DNA from: Pseudomonas sp. 10S4
GTDB taxonomy: Bacteria; Pseudomonadota; Gammaproteobacteria; Pseudomonadales; Pseudomonadaceae
Length of the DNA stretch: 64,000 nt
Direction: 5' to 3'
NCBI RefSeq assembly: GCF_034344865.1
Contig: NZ_CP133774.1
Span: 1,736,001-1,800,000 of the forward strand
Shown: piece after piece, positions 31,317-42,602 of the stretch
Layout of the letters: each line of letters opens with the position of its first letter
Numbering within the stretch: position 1 is the first letter of the stretch
The notes under the pieces: generated by a model
Seen by the model: the letters and a program-made list of their open reading frames with translations, nothing else
The model's database searches: none
Told to the model about the DNA's origin: nothing
Translations under genes and position numbers: made by a program

Positions 31317-32420
31317 ATGCATTTCACCATTCAACGCGAAGCCCTGTTGAAACCCCTGCAACTGGTCGCAGGTGTCGTCGAACGCCGACAGACCTTGCCG
31401 GTGCTCTCCAACGTGCTGCTGGTTGTCGAAGGCCAGCAACTGTCGCTGACCGGTACCGACCTGGAAGTCGAGCTGGTCGGTCGTGTGCAACTCGAAGAAC
31501 CGGCTGATCCAGGTTCCATCACTGTGCCTGCGCGCAAGCTGATGGATATCTGCAAGAGCCTGCCGAACGACGCTCTGATCGACATCAAGGTCGATGAGCA
31601 GAAGCTTGTTGTGAAGGCTGGCCGTAGCCGCTTCACCCTGTCGACCCTGCCATCCAATGATTTTCCGACGGTTGAAGAAGGCCCGGGTTCGCTGACCTGC
31701 AGCCTCGAGCAAAGCAAACTGCGTCGTCTGATCGAACGCACCAGCTTCGCCATGGCCCAGCAGGACGTGCGTTACTACCTTAACGGCATGCTGCTGGAAG
31801 TTTCCGAAGGCATCATCCGCGCCGTGGCCACCGACGGTCACCGTCTGGCCATGTGCTCGATGAAGGCCGATATCGGTCAACCGGACCGTCACCAAGTCAT
31901 CGTGCCGCGCAAGGGTATCCTTGAGCTGGCGCGTCTGCTGACTGAGCCGGATGGCCTCGTAAGCATTGTCCTGGGTCAGCACCACATCCGTGCGACCACC
32001 GGCGAATTCACCTTCACCTCGAAACTGGTCGACGGTAAATTCCCCGACTACGAGCGTGTTCTGCCAAAGGGCGGCGACAAGCTGGTACTCGGCGATCGCC
32101 AGGCCCTGCGCGAAGCGTTTAGCCGTACTGCGATCCTGTCCAACGAGAAGTACCGCGGTATCCGTCTGCAGTTGGCCAATGGTCAATTGAAGATCCAGGC
32201 GAACAACCCGGAGCAGGAAGAAGCGGAAGAAGAAGTGGGCGTTGAGTACAACGGCGGCTCCCTGGAAATCGGCTTCAACGTGAGCTACCTGCTCGACGTG
32301 CTGGGCGTGATGACTACTGAGCAGGTTCGCCTGATCCTGTCCGACTCCAACAGCAGTGCGCTGGTGCAAGAGTCCGACAACGACGACTCGGCCTACGTTG
32401 TCATGCCGATGCGTCTGTAA
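31317..32420 (+). CDS. dnaN: DNA polymerase III beta subunit (sliding clamp)
   Basis: This 367-residue protein starts [20 protein letters not shown] and ends VVMPMRL, with the three clamp domains covering the whole length. It forms the ring that tethers polymerase III and recruits repair enzymes. It follows dnaA by 39 bases and precedes recF by 20. Confidence 0.98.
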   Translation: MHFTIQREALLKPLQLVAGVVERRQTLPVLSNVLLVVEGQQLSLTGTDLEVELVGRVQLEEPADPGSITVPARKLMDICKSLPNDALIDIKVDEQKLVVKAGRSRFTLSTLPSNDFPTVEEGPGSLTCSLEQSKLRRLIERTSFAMAQQDVRYYLNGMLLEVSEGIIRAVATDGHRLAMCSMKADIGQPDRHQVIVPRKGILELARLLTEPDGLVSIVLGQHHIRATTGEFTFTSKLVDGKFPDYERVLPKGGDKLVLGDRQALREAFSRTAILSNEKYRGIRLQLANGQLKIQANNPEQEEAEEEVGVEYNGGSLEIGFNVSYLLDVLGVMTTEQVRLILSDSNSSALVQESDNDDSAYVVMPMRL

Positions 32421-32860
32421 TCATGCTCAGCAGAAGCTAGATGTCCTTAAGTCGCGTCTCGGTCACCGCGGTGCGCAATCTGCACCCGGTGACCTTCTCC
32501 CCTCTCCCCGAATTAACATTCTTTACGGCGCCAACGGCAGCGGCAAAACCAGTGTTCTGGAAGCCATTCATCTGCTGGGGCTTGCTCGTTCGTTTCGTAG
32601 TGCCCGTCTATTACCGGTGATTCAGTACGAGCAATTGGCGTGCACGGTGTTCGGTCAGGTGGAATTGGCGGAGGGCGGGCACAGCGCATTGGGGATATCC
32701 CGGGACCGCCAAGGTGAGTTCCAGATCCGCATCGACGGGCAAAACGCCCGCAGTGCGGCGCAACTGGCGGAGATACTGCCGCTGCAGTTGATCAACCCGG
32801 ACAGCTTCCGACTGCTGGAAGGCGCCCCCAAGATTCGTCGGCAGTTTCTCGACTGGGGTG

Positions 32861-32876
32861 TGTTCCACGTGGAACC
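32861..32876. promoter_or_regulatory. parS centromere site (15 of 16 bases)
   Basis: TGTTCCACGTGGAACC differs from the perfect 16-base palindrome TGTTCCACGTGGAACA only at the last base. It lies inside recF. ParB, encoded at 20479, binds this sequence in pseudomonads. Confidence 0.88.
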
Positions 32877-33353
32877 GCGATTTATGTCCACTTGGCAGCG
32901 CTTGCAGAAGGCCCTGCGCCAGAGAAACTCTTGGCTGCGGCATGGTACACTTGACGCCGTTTCGCAAGCGGTTTGGGACAGGGAACTATGCCAGGCCAGC
33001 GCAGAAATTGATGAATACCGCCGCGCTTATATCAAAGCCTTGAAACCAGTCTTTGAACAGACCTTGAGCGAACTGGTTGAGCTCGAGGGCTTAACGCTCA
33101 GCTATTACCGAGGTTGGGACAAAGAGCGCGAGCTGAGTGCCGTGCTCGCCGGGTCCCTTCAACGGGATCAGCAAATGGGTCATACCCAGGCCGGACCACA
33201 ACGCGCTGACTTGCGTCTTAGATTGGGCGCACATAACGCTGCGGACATTTTGTCCCGGGGTCAGCAGAAGTTGGTGGTCTGCGCCTTGCGGATCGCCCAA
33301 GGGCACTTGGTTAGCCAGGCCCGACGCGGCCAGTGTATTTATCTGGTGGATGA

Positions 33354-35972
<2,619 letters not shown>

Positions 35973-35991
35973 TCCAGCGGCAGCGCCAAAC

Positions 35992-36025
35992 AAAAAGGCC
36001 AACGCTTAAGCGTTGGCCTTTTTTT
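35992..36025 (+). terminator. Terminator after gyrB
   Basis: The arms AAAAAGGCCAACGCT (35992-36006) and AGCGTTGGCCTTTTT (36009-36023) form a long hairpin ending in a T-run. It closes the dnaA-dnaN-recF-gyrB cluster. Confidence 0.9.
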
Positions 36026-36040
36026 ATGGCTTCTGGAAAA

Positions 36041-36133
36041 TCAAAAGATCGTCCGAACGCGGCCCGAGCCTTCGGCAGCTCCTACGCCGACCGCATTTCC
36101 CTGTAGGAGCTGCCGAAGGCTGCGATCTTTTGA
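36041..36133. repeat. Inverted repeat (REP family C) between gyrB and the response regulator
   Basis: An outer stem TCAAAAGATCG (36041-36051) pairs with CGATCTTTTGA (36123-36133). An inner 18-base stem, GCCTTCGGCAGCTCCTAC (36068-36085), pairs with 36103-36120. The core recurs at about 63624-63648 and, degenerate, at 40984-41003. It may also end response-regulator transcription on the minus strand. Confidence 0.85.
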
Positions 36134-36136
36134 TCG

Positions 36137-36855
36137 TTACTCGATTACTGACGCCACACTTTCCAACCGATACCCATACCCATAAATCGTCAACAACTGC
36201 CAACCCCGATCTGCCGTCAGCCCGAGCTTATTGCGAAGGCGATAAATGTGAGTATCAAGCGGTCTTGAAGAGACCATTTCTTCATGACTCCAGAACCGCT
36301 CATACAGGTATTCCCGAGATAGCGGCCGGCCCAGGTTGGTGAACAGGCAGTGGGCCAGTCGGTATTCTTTTTCAGTCAGGCTGATGGGGCTGCCGGCGCG
36401 GGTGACGGTCAGCTCTGCGTCGTCGAAGACCAAGTCATTGAACGTCAGTAGTTCGGTGGCGGGTGATCGTTGCAGGCCGTGTCGGCGCAGCACTGCACTC
36501 ACTCGTGCCTTGAGCTCGTTGGGGCGGAACGGTTTACTCACGTAGTCGTCAGCGCCGGCATTCAGGGCCTGGACGATATCGCTCTCAGCGTCGCGACTGG
36601 TCAGCATGATCGCGGCGGGTGGTGCGTCCATGTGTTCGCGGGTCCAGCGCAACAGCGACAGGCCACTGATATCGGGCAGTTGCCAGTCGAGGATTAGCAG
36701 GTCGAAGGTCTCCCGCCGAAGTTGTCGCAGCAGGTCCTCCCTCGCTCGAAACTGTGCAATGTCCACGCTTGCTCTCCCGGGGAGGGGATCTGTCGCAGTG
36801 TCTGTTCCACCCGACGTAGCTCGGCGGGTTCGTCATCCAGTATTGCGACACGCAT
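36137..36855 (-). pseudogene. OmpR-type response regulator, frame broken by one single-base deletion
   Basis: ATG 36855 opens MRVAILDDEPAELRRVEQTL, a receiver N-terminus with the acidic pair. The frame is lost in the CCC run at 36739-36741 (minus GGG where GGGG is expected), between LHSFERG and EDLLRQLRRETFDLLILDWQ. With it restored the protein is 239 residues. The phospho-acceptor Asp is in LILDWQLPD and the switch Lys in VSKPFRPNELKARV. A winged-helix DNA-binding domain (~140-232) ends VASVIE. It is divergent from the FecR and CHASE2 kinase genes and is their likely partner. Confidence 0.85.
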
Positions 36856-37046
36856 GCGCAGTGATTCCTTCATCTCGTAAGGGCAACGTTCAAGAAAAGT
36901 CCTACGGGAGCGAGTTTAGGCTGATTGCCTGAATCTGAACAATTGTGGCGAATCGCTCCGAAGTTCTAGAGGGTGGCTACGCTAGTAGCACTTCGCCCTC
37001 AGGCGAGAAGCCACTGGCAGAAAACTCAATAGGGACTGTGGGAAAG

Positions 37047-37304
37047 ATGCATCACAAGGTTCTGGAAAAGATCGCCTGTAACGTTTTCACAAGACTGGCA
37101 GCGTTGGTGTTTGTGGGCAGCCTTGGGCTGGGATGCACAGCGGCCCAATCCTCTCCAGACGCCTATCGGGAGGCAACACCACGCTACTTCGGTGGTGGGA
37201 TAAATACATCACTGGGGGATTCCCAGGGGTTTGCGCCTGTCTATTCGCTGCAAGCAGAAGCGGATCAACCCGTCAGCCAGGTAGAACAGCGCTGGGTGTT
37301 CTAG
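37047..37304 (+). CDS. Small putative exported or lipoprotein, possibly frame-broken
   Basis: ATG 37047 gives 85 residues: a basic start (MHHKVLEKIACNVFTR), a hydrophobic segment ending SLGLGC, and a short polar tail ending QRWVF. The Cys after LGLG is only a weak lipobox. The frame stops abruptly, while another frame continues as LERLGNSEQLLRIASQQAHA, so a base indel near 37300 is possible. I recognise no family. The remaining 37305-37662 shows no convincing gene; it should hold the promoter for the FecR gene. Confidence 0.4.
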   Translation: MHHKVLEKIACNVFTRLAALVFVGSLGLGCTAAQSSPDAYREATPRYFGGGINTSLGDSQGFAPVYSLQAEADQPVSQVEQRWVF

Positions 37305-37662
37305 AACGCCTGGGCAATTCTGAACAATTATTGAGAATCGCCTCACAGCAGGCGCATGCCGGTAAATTCGTTCTCGCTGAGCAGGCACAACGAGCATTGG
37401 GATGTGCTCTGACGCAGGGAGCGTCAACGCCAACCTGGCGGGACCGCCGATCGCCGGTTTGCGGGCGGTCTGCAGTTCAGGGGGAAATCAAGGAGTGCCT
37501 GCTCAGGTTTCAAATCGGCTTAATGATCGGTCGATTCTGACACAGGGACGTGTCATCCCTACGGTCTATGGCTATCTGCCAGAGCGTCCGGTCAGGTATG
37601 GTGCTTCCAGCGGATCGAAGCCTTTGCGGCCTGATTACCACAAGAGCATAAAAAGCCAATCC

Positions 37663-38646
37663 ATGAACTCCAAGACCCTTTTGCTTCTGCGCCGTTCTGG
37701 CGTCTGCCTGTTTTTGCTGACCGGCCTGATGGGGTTGATTACCCCGGACGTATCGGCTGCCCCCGCCTCCACAAAACGCCTGCCTTATATCGACGACAAC
37801 CAACAATGCCGTGGCCAGCCGCTGCCCGCGACTGTAGAGCATCTGACCGGCGAAGCCTGGAAACTGGACGTCAAAGGTAAACAGGTGCCGCTGGAAGAAG
37901 GCATGAAAGTGGATGAGCGAGAAGGTGTCATGACCTCTCCTTCAGCCTTTGTCAGTCTGTCTCTGGGCGATGGCTCGCGTATTGTCTTGCCCTCAAGCTC
38001 GCGCATCACCCTGCTTTTGAATGAAGAACATTCGATCCCTCAAGTGATTCTTGAGCAGGGTCAGGTCGAGTCGTATGTGATCAAGCGCGCCAGCGACTAT
38101 GATCGTTTTCAGATTGTCACGCCGGTCGGCGTACTGGGCGTGCGAGGGACACATTTTCGGGTACGCGACGATGATGGCGACCAGGCTGTGCTGGAAGTGC
38201 TGAATGGGCAAGTTGCGGTCAATCGCGAGGAAGAGCCTTCGTCTCCACAGCCTGCCAGACATTCTGTCGTACCGGACGATGACGAAGTCCAGGTCATGGC
38301 CCGTCAGGGGCTGCGTATTCAGAAACAGGGTAAGTTGACCCCGGTCGAATTGTTGCCGGCTCCTCGCCTGTTGGGGCAGGCAGGCCAGACGGGCCCGGTG
38401 CCTACTTGGCAACTGATCATGAAGCCCATTGAGGGGGCCACGCGTTATCGAGCGCAAGTCGCCACTGATGCGGCGTTTCTGAACATCAAGCAAGAGCAGT
38501 ATTCGAGCACGCCGCAAGTCAACTTCCACGACCTGAAAGCGTTCTTCTATCATGTTCGGCTCTCGGCGTATGACGCCCAGGGACTAGAGGGAGAAACCGG
38601 GGTATATGACATTTTCTATTACCCCAGGACCACGCGTGTCCAATAG
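37663..38646 (+). CDS. FecR-domain periplasmic protein
   Basis: This 327-residue protein has an N-terminal signal peptide (MNSKTLLLLRRSGVCLFLLTGLM... cut near VSAAPAS). The FecR domain spans ~95-195 (SAFVSLSLGDGSRIVLPSSS, then TPVGVLGVRGTHFRV and VLNGQVAVN). A C-terminal beta-rich segment (~225-325, PIEGATRYRAQVATD) looks fibronectin-III-like. The cytoplasmic anti-sigma part of classic FecR is missing, so it cannot act on an ECF sigma factor directly. It lies 18 bases before the CHASE2 kinase, whose sensor domain is in the same compartment. The frame is open upstream to 37402, but the start at 37663 gives the signal peptide. Confidence 0.85.
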   Translation: MNSKTLLLLRRSGVCLFLLTGLMGLITPDVSAAPASTKRLPYIDDNQQCRGQPLPATVEHLTGEAWKLDVKGKQVPLEEGMKVDEREGVMTSPSAFVSLSLGDGSRIVLPSSSRITLLLNEEHSIPQVILEQGQVESYVIKRASDYDRFQIVTPVGVLGVRGTHFRVRDDDGDQAVLEVLNGQVAVNREEEPSSPQPARHSVVPDDDEVQVMARQGLRIQKQGKLTPVELLPAPRLLGQAGQTGPVPTWQLIMKPIEGATRYRAQVATDAAFLNIKQEQYSSTPQVNFHDLKAFFYHVRLSAYDAQGLEGETGVYDIFYYPRTTRVQ

Positions 38647-38664
38647 CACTCCGGCCGACTGCCG

Positions 38665-40977
38665 ATGAAGGGCCGGCCAAGGAAGGAAGCGCGCGAGCCG
38701 ACCCAGGCTCAACGGTTGTTCCGGCGTATGGTCCGCGAGTGGCTGTGGGTCAGTCTGATCCTGCTGCCGCTGACAGCCCTCCTGTCCCTGAGCCATGGCC
38801 TGACGTTGAGCAATCTGCTCTACGACAACCTGCGTCGACTCAGCCCGCTGCCGGTTGATCCCCGAATCTTGATTGTGACCATCGACGATTACAGTCTGCA
38901 GCAACTTGGGCAATGGCCGTGGTCGCGAGTGCTGCACGCCGATCTGCTCGATCGACTGAGCGCTGCAAAGGCCAAAGGCATTCTGTTCGATGTGATTTTC
39001 AGCGAACCCGACAGCCATCCCGACAACGATCAGCGTCTGGCCCAGGCAGCCTGTCGGGCCGGCAATGTGTTTGTGCCGCTACTGCGTGAAGGTGTGGCGC
39101 GCTATGGGCAGCCGCTGGGGGAAATCGAGCCGGTGGCACCGCTGAGTCACTGCGCCATGGGCATCGGGCACATCAATGCCGAAGCGGACGTCGATGGCAT
39201 CGTGCGTAGCGTGTATCTGAGCGAAGGATCGGCGCAGAACCCCCGGGCTCAACTTGCCTGGCTGCTGTATCAATTGAGCCAGCCGGGCGATCACTCTCCA
39301 TCAATGCCCGGTACCCCTGCCCCGCTGTCGGTGCAAGGTTGGCAACGTTCCCACGAAATACGTATTCCCTTCATCAGGGCCGATGCCGGATTTCCCAGCG
39401 TGCCTTACGTCAGCGTGTTGCGAGGCGAAGTCGCGCCGCAGTTGCTGCGCGATCGTCTGATTCTGATCGGCTCGACCGCGCCCGGCCTGGGTGACCGTTA
39501 TGTCACCCCGCAATCGGCGAGTCTCGGTACGACGCCGGGCATCGAGATTCAGGCAAACATCCTCAACGGGTTGCTGCAACAGCGCAGCATTGTGGTGCTC
39601 GATGAGCGCCTTTCGGTATTGCTGTCGGTGATGCTCGTCGGGCTGCTGCTGGGTTTGTTGTTATTGCGCCCTCGCCTGGCCTTGTGGATGACCGTTGGCG
39701 GCATCGCCGTGGCCTTGCTCGGGTCTTGCCTGCTGTTGCGGCTGGGCTGGTGGTGGTCACCGGCCGCGAGCCTGCTGGGCATGTTGCTGGGTTACCTGAT
39801 CTGGAACTGGCGGCGGCTGAGTGCGGTCCTCGCCTACTTCGGCTGGGAACTGGCGCGTCTGGACAGCGAGCCGAAAGTCTTCCCTGAACGCCGACGCACC
39901 CAGGCCCCGGCCGGGGATGTATTGCAGGGGCAAATCGTTGCACTGGAACAGGCCATGAGCCGGACACGGGACACCCGGCGCTTCATCGCTGATGGCCTGG
40001 AATACCTGCCGGTAGCGACGCTGATCAGCGATCCGAACGGCCGAATCCTGCTGGCCAATCGCAAGGCTCGAGATGTGTTTGCCAGTGAACTGGTGGGTGA
40101 AGACTTGCTCAATCAATTAACCGCCCTGGGTTATCCGGCAGCACTCAATGGCGCGCCAGCAGCCTTGTTGGCCCTGGAACCGATGGAGTTCCGTGATACT
40201 CAGGCACGCAGCCTGCGAGTCGATCTTGCTCCACTGCTGCCCGCCGAGGGCGATACGCCGATTGGCTGGCTGCTGAGCCTGACCGACTTGAGTGTCGAAC
40301 GTGATGTCGAAGAACAGCGAGCGGTGTTGTTGCGATTTCTTTCCCATGACCTGCGGGCGCCCAACTCGGCGATTCTCGCGTTGCTTGATGTGCAGCGGCA
40401 TCAGGCGAGCGGCGACGCTCACCTGTTCGCCCAGATCGAGTTGCAAGTGCGCAAGGCGCTGAGCCTGACCGAGGCGTTTGTGCAGTTGGCGAAAGCCGAG
40501 TCGGAGGCCTACCAGTTCCAGCCGAGCATGTTCGCCATGCTGCTGCTCGATACCTTCGACCAGGCGATGAGCATCGCGCAGTTGAAGAACATTCAGCTGT
40601 TGCACGATCTGGATGAAGACGCCGAAGCCCTAGTCATGGCGGATCAATCGTTGCTGACGCGCGCGCTGTTCAACCTGCTGGAGAATGCGATCAAGTACAG
40701 CCCGGCCGGTTCACGGATTAGCGTGCGGGTGAGTTGTGCCAATGACTGGCTGACCTGTGAGATTACCGATCAGGGCAGAGGTATCGCCGCCGAAGAATTG
40801 CCGGAGTTGTTCAGCCAGTACCGGCGCTTTGCTTCGGCGCACGGCAATGATGGTCTGGGTTTGGGTCTGTCGATGGTCAAGGCTGTTGTGGATCGTCACG
40901 GTGGGCGGATCGAGTGCCAGAGCAAGGTCGGACAAGGCACTACATTCAGGCTTCAATTACCGGTGTTTACCGATTAA
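38665..40977 (+). CDS. CHASE2-domain sensor histidine kinase
   Basis: This 770-residue protein has one N-terminal membrane helix (~29-50), an extracytoplasmic CHASE2 domain (~60-300, ILIVTIDDYSLQQLGQWPWS), three membrane helices (~310-395), and a PAS-like domain (~430-520). The kinase core follows, with H-box FLSHDLRAPNSAIL, N-box NLLENAIKYSPAGS, G1 DQGRGIA and G2 GLGLGLSMVKAV. The signal is unknown. Its FecR neighbour and the divergent response regulator suggest a three-part pathway. A terminator follows at 41042. Confidence 0.9.
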   Translation: MKGRPRKEAREPTQAQRLFRRMVREWLWVSLILLPLTALLSLSHGLTLSNLLYDNLRRLSPLPVDPRILIVTIDDYSLQQLGQWPWSRVLHADLLDRLSAAKAKGILFDVIFSEPDSHPDNDQRLAQAACRAGNVFVPLLREGVARYGQPLGEIEPVAPLSHCAMGIGHINAEADVDGIVRSVYLSEGSAQNPRAQLAWLLYQLSQPGDHSPSMPGTPAPLSVQGWQRSHEIRIPFIRADAGFPSVPYVSVLRGEVAPQLLRDRLILIGSTAPGLGDRYVTPQSASLGTTPGIEIQANILNGLLQQRSIVVLDERLSVLLSVMLVGLLLGLLLLRPRLALWMTVGGIAVALLGSCLLLRLGWWWSPAASLLGMLLGYLIWNWRRLSAVLAYFGWELARLDSEPKVFPERRRTQAPAGDVLQGQIVALEQAMSRTRDTRRFIADGLEYLPVATLISDPNGRILLANRKARDVFASELVGEDLLNQLTALGYPAALNGAPAALLALEPMEFRDTQARSLRVDLAPLLPAEGDTPIGWLLSLTDLSVERDVEEQRAVLLRFLSHDLRAPNSAILALLDVQRHQASGDAHLFAQIELQVRKALSLTEAFVQLAKAESEAYQFQPSMFAMLLLDTFDQAMSIAQLKNIQLLHDLDEDAEALVMADQSLLTRALFNLLENAIKYSPAGSRISVRVSCANDWLTCEITDQGRGIAAEELPELFSQYRRFASAHGNDGLGLGLSMVKAVVDRHGGRIECQSKVGQGTTFRLQLPVFTD

Positions 40978-41041
40978 AGGCAAAAGATCGCAGCCTTCGG
41001 CAGCGCCTCACAAGCCCGTAGGGTGCGATTTTTTGAGGCAC

Positions 41042-41072
41042 AAAAAAACCGGCTATATCAGCCGGTTTTTTT
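41042..41072 (+). terminator. Terminator after the CHASE2 kinase
   Basis: The arms AAAAAAACCGGCT (41042-41054) and AGCCGGTTTTTTT (41060-41072) pair perfectly across ATATC and end in seven T. It may work in both directions for the plsC gene that faces it. Confidence 0.9.
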
Positions 41073-41201
41073 ACGTCCGAAAAAAACTTATGCACCTTTT
41101 TCAGATTTTTATGAGCTTCAGAAATATGTATATAAATCATCAACCTATAAGCTAAATCCGTCGTTTTTCAACAAAACGGTACACAGGTTATCCACAGAAT
41201 C

Positions 41202-41981
41202 TCAGACAGCCACTTGATCAGTTGTGGCAGGTGCCTGAGGAGCGGGTGGCAACGAACCCATGTCGCGCTGCATCTGCTCGTTCCAGGCCTGAACCCGATC
41301 ATTCAGTGCAGCAATGGCTCGCGGCCCAGTGCCCTCGGCGTACATCGGCTCGCCGATGATCACGGTGATCACACCCTGCTTCTTCGCCCAACCGGTTTTC
41401 GGCCAGAACTTGCCGGCATTGTGTGCAATCGGCAGTACCGGAAGCTCGGCGTTGACCGCCAAGGCGCTACCGCCGCGCGAGAACTTGCCGACGGTGCCGT
41501 AAGGAACACGAGTCCCCTCGGGGAAGATCAGCACCCAAACGCCGTCCTTCAGCAATTCATCGCCCTTCTTCGCCACATGCTTGAGCGCGGCTTTCGGGTT
41601 GTCGCGGTCGATGGCAATCGGACGCAGCATGGCCATCGCCCAGCCGAAGAACGGCACGAAGAGCAGCGAGCGTTTAAGCACCTGGCTCAACGGTTCGAAG
41701 TAAGCCGAGAGAAAGAACGTCTCCCAGGTGCTCTGATGGTTCGACTGAATCACGCAGGGCTGGTCAGGCACGTTCTCGGCGCCCTTCACTTCATAGCTGA
41801 TGCCCAGAAATACTTTGCTCAGCCATAAGGCGCAGCGGCACCAGTACACGTTGATGAAGCGATATCGGGCCTTGAATGGCAGAAACGGCGCGATAAAAAA
41901 GCTCAGGCTGCACCAGAGCAAAGAGCTGGTGCCCAGCAACAGATAGAAGAGGAACGTTCTGATGGCCTGCAGTATCGACAT
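41202..41981 (-). CDS. plsC: 1-acyl-sn-glycerol-3-phosphate acyltransferase
   Basis: This 259-residue protein has an N-terminal membrane helix (SILQAIRTFLFYLLLGTSSL), the acceptor motif NHQSTWE (H-x4-E instead of H-x4-D), and the block FPEGTRVPYG. It converts lysophosphatidate to phosphatidate. It is the gene right after gyrB in P. aeruginosa; here the signalling module lies between them. It is followed upstream by gmhB on the same strand. Confidence 0.92.
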   Translation of the reverse strand: MSILQAIRTFLFYLLLGTSSLLWCSLSFFIAPFLPFKARYRFINVYWCRCALWLSKVFLGISYEVKGAENVPDQPCVIQSNHQSTWETFFLSAYFEPLSQVLKRSLLFVPFFGWAMAMLRPIAIDRDNPKAALKHVAKKGDELLKDGVWVLIFPEGTRVPYGTVGKFSRGGSALAVNAELPVLPIAHNAGKFWPKTGWAKKQGVITVIIGEPMYAEGTGPRAIAALNDRVQAWNEQMQRDMGSLPPAPQAPATTDQVAV

Positions 41982-42062
41982 GGTGACGTTTACCGTGCGG
42001 GCTCTGCCCGTCTATATAAAGCGCACTCCCGATCAATCCTTAATCGGAACAATCGAAGCACT

Positions 42063-42596
42063 CTAATTGTGGATAAGTTCTGCGGCAATCGCCGCCAGAT
42101 CGTCAAAAATCAAGGTGCCTACCGGCAGGGTCTTGCCCTGAGTCTTTTCGCCTTTTCCGGTCTTTACCAAAACTGGCTGAGAATCGACGGCTTTGGCGGC
42201 TTCCAGGTCACCGAGACTGTCGCCGACGAACCATAGATTAGTCAGCGATACGTTGTAATGCGCGGCGATGGTTTTCAACATCCCGGGTTTCGGCTTGCGG
42301 CAATCGCAGCCTTCGTCCGGCCCGTGCGGGCAGTAGACGATCAGCCCGACTTCACCGCCCTGCTCCGCCACCAACGAACGCAAGCGCTCGTGCATGGCGT
42401 CCAGGGTGGCGATGTCGTAATAGCCGCGAGCGATGCCCGACTGGTTGGTAGCAACCGCTACCGTCCAGCCGGCCTTGCTCAACTGCGCGATGGCTTCGAT
42501 CGAGCCGGGGAGTGGAATCCACTCCTCCACCGATTTGATGTAAGCGTCGGAGTCATAGTTGATCACCCCGTCCCGATCGAGAATCAGCAGTTTCAA
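42063..42596 (-). CDS. gmhB: D-glycero-beta-D-manno-heptose 1,7-bisphosphate 7-phosphatase
   Basis: This 177-residue HAD phosphatase has the nucleophile motif LILDRDGVIN (DxDGV), motif II VATNQSG, four zinc-type residues in CPHGPDEGCDCRKPKPG, and motif IV VGDSLGDLEAA. It removes the 7-phosphate in LPS heptose synthesis. The start is TTG at 42596, 6 bases after the glyS stop; no ATG fits. Confidence 0.94.
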   Translation of the reverse strand: MKLLILDRDGVINYDSDAYIKSVEEWIPLPGSIEAIAQLSKAGWTVAVATNQSGIARGYYDIATLDAMHERLRSLVAEQGGEVGLIVYCPHGPDEGCDCRKPKPGMLKTIAAHYNVSLTNLWFVGDSLGDLEAAKAVDSQPVLVKTGKGEKTQGKTLPVGTLIFDDLAAIAAELIHN

Positions 42597-42602
42597 ACAG
42601 TC

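Noticed and set aside
32356..32440. An upstream, in-frame ATG giving RecF an N-terminal extension inside dnaN.
   Set aside because: The residues ([12 protein letters not shown]) are the dnaN sequence read out of frame; the true RecF start is at 32441 in another frame.
37402..37662. Upstream extension of the FecR-domain gene from 37402.
   Set aside because: The start at 37663 gives a proper signal peptide; the extension has no conserved feature and would bury that signal.
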